Assembly: GCF_963666665.1 (NCBI RefSeq)
Contig: NZ_OY762999.1
Coordinates: 2,795,501 to 2,859,500, forward strand
Direction: 5' to 3'
DNA length: 64,000 bases
From: Maridesulfovibrio sp.
GTDB lineage: Bacteria; Desulfobacterota; Desulfovibrionia; Desulfovibrionales; Desulfovibrionaceae
Position numbers and translations under genes: made by a program. This document shows, piece by piece, positions 60,177-64,000 of this stretch; position 1 is the stretch's first letter; the number at the start of each line of letters is the position of its first letter. The notes under the pieces were generated by a model. That model was not told the origin of the DNA and did no database searches. It was given only the letters and a program-made list of their open reading frames with translations.

Positions 60177-62567
60177 ATGTTCTTCAGCAAGTTGAATACT
60201 TCCACAGCAGAAAACAGAAGATATCAAATAAAAAGCATACTATTTCTTATTCTTTTCGTCCTGTTCTGCGCCATCCCGCTGCTATCGGTTTCTTTTTCGG
60301 AAGACATTTCAGCTATGCTCCCAAGTGGAGAAAATGGAAATATCAAGCGCGATTTTGCGTTGCTTCAAAAAGCTCCCTTAGCCGGAAAAATACTCATTTC
60401 CATCTCCAGCAAATCTTTAAGTGAAGAGAAGATCGGTGCTGTTGCCCAAAGCATGGCAGGCAGAATGAATTCTCCGCTGCTTGAGGATTGCAATTCACTG
60501 GAAACAACCCCACAGCAGATAATGGGCTACCTGCTCAAGCAAGCACCAAATCTGACCACACAAAATGATCTGGATACATTGCAGAAACTCACTGACAAAG
60601 CTGCAATAAACAAGAGCTTAAGCGACGCAAAAAAACTGCTTCTGTCACCGGCAGGTATCGGTATGCGAGGTATTATCGCCGCTGACCCGCTCAATTTACG
60701 CAGCATCTATCTACCCAAAATTGCATCCATGCAGAACCTTCCTCGCACCAAGAGGATCGAAAATAGATATTTTGTCGCCGGAGAAAGTGCACTGCTGCTA
60801 ATTGCGAAAACCAATGTTTCCATGACTGATTCTAAAAACGGTATCCTGCTGTTGGACCGTTTTAAGGAGATTAAAAAAGCAGCATTGGCGGAAAACAATC
60901 TCAAAGAAACTGACATTTATATCGAAATGCTGAGCGGACATTGCTACACAACTGCCAATGCCTCGGTCATCAAAAAAGATATCCTGACTGTTTCAATTAT
61001 CTCCCTTGGCGCGTTGATCCTGCTGTTTTTCTTCGGATTCCGCAGCAAAGGAGCCCTTAGCGTATTCATTGCTCCGGGAGTTGCCATCATGGCCGGACTG
61101 GGCTGCTGCGCATTTATCTGTAATGATATGTCCGCAATAGTCATCGGATTCGGTGCTGTACTCATGGGGATTTCCATAGACTTTGCTGTCCACACCTATT
61201 TCTCTTTGGCTGAGCATCCCGATGATAAAACCGCAGCCATGCGCAAAATCAGCAAGCCGGTTCTTTTCGGTGCTGCGACTTCGTGCGCTTCCTTTGCTGC
61301 CCTTTATATCTCAGGTATTCCGGGCATCAAGCAGCTTTCCATATTCTCTGTTGCCGGAATAATTGCGGCCTGCGCTTACGCCCTGCTCTTTGTCCCCCGG
61401 TTCTGCAATTCATTTCCTGAAGCAGGAAAGAACAAGCCCCTTTTCCAAATTAAAGGAAAGACAAAACTCATACTTTGGAGCACAGGACTCATATTTGCGA
61501 TTTCAATTGCAGGTGCATTGAGCAACAACTTTGACACGGAGCTGAAAAATCTGGGCTATATTCCAAAAGAACTTTCCCGCACGGAAAAACATTTTCAGGA
61601 CAATTGGAGCCAGATGCACGCCCAATCCATGCTTTTTGCCGCAGGAAAAGATATGGAAACTGCGTTGCAGACAAATGAAAAAGCATGGTCCGACATCAAG
61701 AAAAACCTGGGCAGCATTAAAGCGGTCAGCATTGCCGATACCCTCCCTTCCCCTGAAACTATTACCGAAAATGAAAACCGCTGGACTTCATTTTGGGACG
61801 GAAGAAAAGAGAATACAGAACAAAACGTTTTGGAAAGCAGTATGAAACTGGGATTTGCATCCGGCGCATTTGCCCCGGCAATGGAACGACTCACGGCGCC
61901 AGCTCCTGCCCTTGATGCAGAAATTTACAGTACCGGACCGCTTAGTTTCATCTATGATTTACTTGTCCCCCCAAGCAATGACGGACATGAAAAACTGGTC
62001 ATGACTCTGCTCCCGGACAACGGGCAAGTTAATAAATACTATTCAACACAAAAAGAAAAGGAACTAGGCGTACGCCTTGTTTCGCAGTCCCGCTTTAAAG
62101 CAAACCTTGAACAGGAAATGAAGCAGGACATTATCAAATTCATCAGCTGTTCTGGCATTATGGTGGCACTGCTCATTTTCGGATTATTCCGAAATCTCCG
62201 CCGGGCGATTCTGGCCCTTTTCCCGGCAATTTTCGGGGTAACTGTAACCTTTGGACTGCTTGGTGTTTTGCAGATCCCACTTAATATTTTCCACATCGTA
62301 GCCTTACCGCTTGTCATCGGACTTGGAGCCGATTACGGAATCTTCATGGTTTTTCAGGAAATTAAAACACCCTCAGCGTGGACTATTAAAGCTGTAAAAA
62401 TCTCGGGACTGACCACCTTGGCGGGCTTCGGGGTTCTTGTGTTTGCCAAACATCCCTCGCTCAATTCATTAGGGGCCACGGTTTCCATCGGGATCACGGC
62501 GGCACTCTGCTGCGCGATTTTTATACTTCCGCAACTGTTGCGCCTGAACGAGGAGAAGCATGCGTAA
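60177..62567 (+). CDS. MMPL-family lipid exporter
   Basis: A 796-residue RND-superfamily transporter with two halves, each with one N-terminal transmembrane helix, a periplasmic loop and a helical bundle. The first half has GISIDFAVHTYF near 330 and the second has GLGADYGIFMVFQE near 720, both holding conserved Asp residues for proton-driven export. MMPL proteins export large lipids. It overlaps the DUF3261 gene by 8 bases. It should move the polyene lipid to the LolA-like carrier. Confidence 0.85.
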   Translation: MFFSKLNTSTAENRRYQIKSILFLILFVLFCAIPLLSVSFSEDISAMLPSGENGNIKRDFALLQKAPLAGKILISISSKSLSEEKIGAVAQSMAGRMNSPLLEDCNSLETTPQQIMGYLLKQAPNLTTQNDLDTLQKLTDKAAINKSLSDAKKLLLSPAGIGMRGIIAADPLNLRSIYLPKIASMQNLPRTKRIENRYFVAGESALLLIAKTNVSMTDSKNGILLLDRFKEIKKAALAENNLKETDIYIEMLSGHCYTTANASVIKKDILTVSIISLGALILLFFFGFRSKGALSVFIAPGVAIMAGLGCCAFICNDMSAIVIGFGAVLMGISIDFAVHTYFSLAEHPDDKTAAMRKISKPVLFGAATSCASFAALYISGIPGIKQLSIFSVAGIIAACAYALLFVPRFCNSFPEAGKNKPLFQIKGKTKLILWSTGLIFAISIAGALSNNFDTELKNLGYIPKELSRTEKHFQDNWSQMHAQSMLFAAGKDMETALQTNEKAWSDIKKNLGSIKAVSIADTLPSPETITENENRWTSFWDGRKENTEQNVLESSMKLGFASGAFAPAMERLTAPAPALDAEIYSTGPLSFIYDLLVPPSNDGHEKLVMTLLPDNGQVNKYYSTQKEKELGVRLVSQSRFKANLEQEMKQDIIKFISCSGIMVALLIFGLFRNLRRAILALFPAIFGVTVTFGLLGVLQIPLNIFHIVALPLVIGLGADYGIFMVFQEIKTPSAWTIKAVKISGLTTLAGFGVLVFAKHPSLNSLGATVSIGITAALCCAIFILPQLLRLNEEKHA

Positions 62568-63081
62568 ATTCAAATTACTGCTACCTTTACTGCTCTTCAT
62601 AATGCTAGGCGGCTGTTCCTCGCGTAGCGCAGTTACTACTAAGCCAACCGCAGTTTCACCATCCTATATGCTGCAGCATTCAGGAGTGCTTACCATTGCG
62701 GATAAACGGTTGCCCTTGCGCGGCATGCTGCAACTCAAGCCTGAACAGCGAAACGCACGGGTGGTCATGTTAAACGACATGGGCATGAAACTGCTGGTGG
62801 CAGAAATCACAGCTGACGATGCCGGAGGTTTTGAATCAAAGAAAATCTTCAGCTCCCCTTTCCTGCGCATGATTCCGCATTTTTATGATGAATCAATGCA
62901 ATGCATTTATGAAATGTTTCTCGCCCCGGAGCAGTCAGCTGTCCAAGGGATAAATATCATTACTAAAGGCAAAAAAATAATCGGCAAACGTGAATTTGCA
63001 GCCCATACCATATTCAACGATCCGCAGGGCAGATACACCCTTGAGCTTTTCCTTAATTCCGGATCGACAAAGGATTTTTAA
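62560..63081 (+). CDS. DUF3261-like lipoprotein
   Basis: A 173-residue lipoprotein. The signal peptide ends in IMLGGC (Cys19), then a Ser/Thr-rich linker and a beta-rich domain (VVMLNDMGMKLLVAEITADD, IPHFYDESMQCIYEMF). This matches the DUF3261 outer-membrane lipoproteins of aryl polyene clusters, which probably act at the outer membrane in insertion of the pigment lipid. It overlaps the exporter gene and precedes a dehydratase gene by 5 bases. Confidence 0.75.
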   Translation: MRKFKLLLPLLLFIMLGGCSSRSAVTTKPTAVSPSYMLQHSGVLTIADKRLPLRGMLQLKPEQRNARVVMLNDMGMKLLVAEITADDAGGFESKKIFSSPFLRMIPHFYDESMQCIYEMFLAPEQSAVQGINIITKGKKIIGKREFAAHTIFNDPQGRYTLELFLNSGSTKDF

Positions 63082-63086
63082 ACATC

Positions 63087-63473
63087 ATGGAACTGAACGA
63101 ACATATTTCAAACAGCTGCAGCGATCTTGAAAAAACGGAATCCGGCTACAAACGTTCTTATATTTTCAAGGAATCATTTCCGGGATTTGATGGTCATTTC
63201 CCCGGCAACCCCATCCTGCCCGGAGTAATCCAGACCCTGCTAGGACAGAACTCTTCAGTGGAAGCCCTTGAACTTGAATACCCTGCGGAAAAGTTAGCCC
63301 TGCAATCGGTGACCCGCTGCAAGTTCCTGCGCCCTGTCAAACCAATGGAAAAGCTGATTCTCAACTTTTCTCTCAAGGCCAAGGGACTGAACCATATCGC
63401 CATATGTTCACTTACGGTGGAAGGGGAAACCGCAGCAACCTACCAGCTCATATTCGGACCGGAGGCAATATAA
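63087..63473 (+). CDS. ApeI-like 3-hydroxyacyl-ACP dehydratase
   Basis: A 128-residue hotdog dehydratase with FPGFDGHFPGNPILPGV near 31-47, holding the FabZ-type His37 and the Pro-Gly turn. It should pair with the other dehydratase to build the conjugated chain. Its stop overlaps the ATG of the thioesterase gene by one base. The closest role is the ApeI dehydratase of aryl polyene clusters. Confidence 0.82.
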   Translation: MELNEHISNSCSDLEKTESGYKRSYIFKESFPGFDGHFPGNPILPGVIQTLLGQNSSVEALELEYPAEKLALQSVTRCKFLRPVKPMEKLILNFSLKAKGLNHIAICSLTVEGETAATYQLIFGPEAI

Positions 63474-63952
63474 TGCGTCGCAAATCATATTTTCCGAAAA
63501 TCGAAGGCGCACCAGAACCGTTGCGCCATATAGTTGAACGCAAAGTCCGTTTTGAAGAAGTGGACCCCATGAATATTGTCTGGCACGGGCGCTACCCCAG
63601 TTATTTTGAAGACGGACGCACTGCACTCGGTGATTTGTACGGTGTTGGGTATATGGATTTTTACCGCTACAAAGTGGCCGCGCCGATCAAAAAAATGCAG
63701 GTGGATTACATCAAACCGCTCCGTTTCGGGGAAACATTCAGCATTGAAACCCTGCTGCATTGGACCGAAGCTGCACGCATGAATTACGAATTCATCATCC
63801 GCGATGCTGCAGGGGAGAAAGCCACTACCGGTTGTACTGTCCAGCTCTTCGTCCAAGACAATGAACTGATGATGTTCCAACCGGACTTCTTTGCCGAACT
63901 CTGCGAAAAATGGAAGAACGGAATCCTCACTCCCATAGACAGGAATTTCTAG
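63473..63952 (+). CDS. Acyl-ACP thioesterase (4HBT family)
   Basis: A 159-residue hotdog thioesterase of the YbgC/4-hydroxybenzoyl-CoA group. VRFEEVDPMNIVWHGRYPSY at 25-44 holds the catalytic Asp31 and the acyl-binding face. It releases or edits the chain from the ACP. A GGAGG site within the end of the dehydratase gene lies 7-8 bases upstream, so coupling is strong. The ATG at 63473 is preferred over a longer frame from 63404. Confidence 0.8.
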   Translation: MRRKSYFPKIEGAPEPLRHIVERKVRFEEVDPMNIVWHGRYPSYFEDGRTALGDLYGVGYMDFYRYKVAAPIKKMQVDYIKPLRFGETFSIETLLHWTEAARMNYEFIIRDAAGEKATTGCTVQLFVQDNELMMFQPDFFAELCEKWKNGILTPIDRNF

Positions 63953-63959
63953 ACGCACC

Positions 63960-64000
63960 ATGTCCATTGTTTTTCTCGTTTCAAGCAATACCAACGTAGA
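63960..64000 (+). CDS. Start of the next gene (truncated by window edge)
   Basis: An ATG at 63960, 8 bases after the thioesterase stop, opens MSIVFLVSSNTNV. Its tight spacing suggests it continues the same operon. Thirteen residues are too few to assign a family. Confidence 0.4.
   Translation, partial: MSIVFLVSSNTNV

Noticed and set aside
1..64000. CRISPR arrays, tRNA or rRNA genes, insertion sequences, phage genes
   Set aside because: No direct-repeat arrays, tRNA-like folds, transposase or integrase motifs were seen on either strand. A covariance-model search was not possible here.

Overview
The window reads like a chromosomal segment of a marine sulfate reducer of the Desulfovibrionaceae (Maridesulfovibrio/Desulfovibrio type). 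This is an inference from the roughly 50% GC protein-coding style, a TIGR04372-type glycosyltransferase, split transketolases, PAS-rich signalling proteins and an intergenic hairpin with a GCCGCCGGAGGC tail of a kind I associate with these genomes. No rRNA, tRNA, CRISPR array, transposase or phage gene was seen.

Layout. (1) 1-2993: a partial membrane protein, an EamA-type transporter, a DUF697 membrane protein and a PACE-family efflux protein. (2) 3261-17247: a tightly packed plus-strand surface-glycan operon. It holds a CDP-glycerol glycerophosphotransferase-like enzyme, a LicC-like nucleotidyltransferase, PseF and PseG, a methyltransferase, an SDR, a split transketolase, a TIGR04372 glycosyltransferase, a nucleotidyltransferase-like/methyltransferase fusion, an ATP-grasp ligase, a GH57-like protein and a sialidase-like beta-propeller. 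(3) 17250-25434: a stretch that is AT-rich in large part, with a UDP-GlcNAc 2-epimerase, two large multidomain glycosyltransferases and one methyltransferase on the opposite strand whose 5' end looks truncated. It looks like acquired DNA. (4) 25435-33853: a compact operon for an activated sugar: a NeuB-like synthase without its SAF domain, a kinase/cytidylyltransferase with swapped domain order, a deoxyhypusine-synthase-like protein, a GmhA-like isomerase, a radical SAM enzyme, a HAD phosphatase, an APH-type kinase and a second split transketolase. (5) 33949-38882: a methyltransferase and radical SAM block ending in a reductase-methyltransferase fusion.

(6) 38929-51655: housekeeping and signalling genes: a small membrane protein, a LysR regulator with a divergent aldo/keto reductase, two histidine kinases, a cupin, an RND pump with its adaptor, a GGDEF protein and a small lipoprotein. 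(7) 51729 to the right edge: an aryl-polyene-like type II fatty-acid/polyketide cluster. It has a ketoreductase, two complete ketosynthases, an ACP, two hotdog dehydratases, a thioesterase, an acyltransferase, a LolA-like carrier, an MMPL exporter and a DUF3261 lipoprotein. A phytoene-desaturase-like flavoprotein, a SPASM radical SAM enzyme and an extra lipoprotein sit among them. The cluster probably continues past the window.

How they work together (inference). Regions 2-5 supply nucleotide-activated sugars (pseudaminate-type and heptose/ulosonate-type), modify them by methylation and C2 transfer, and assemble them onto a surface glycan or flagellin. Region 7 makes an unsaturated acyl chain on an ACP and exports it to the outer membrane. 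The best candidates for undescribed biology are the modified polyene cluster (7) and the unusual sugar operon (4).
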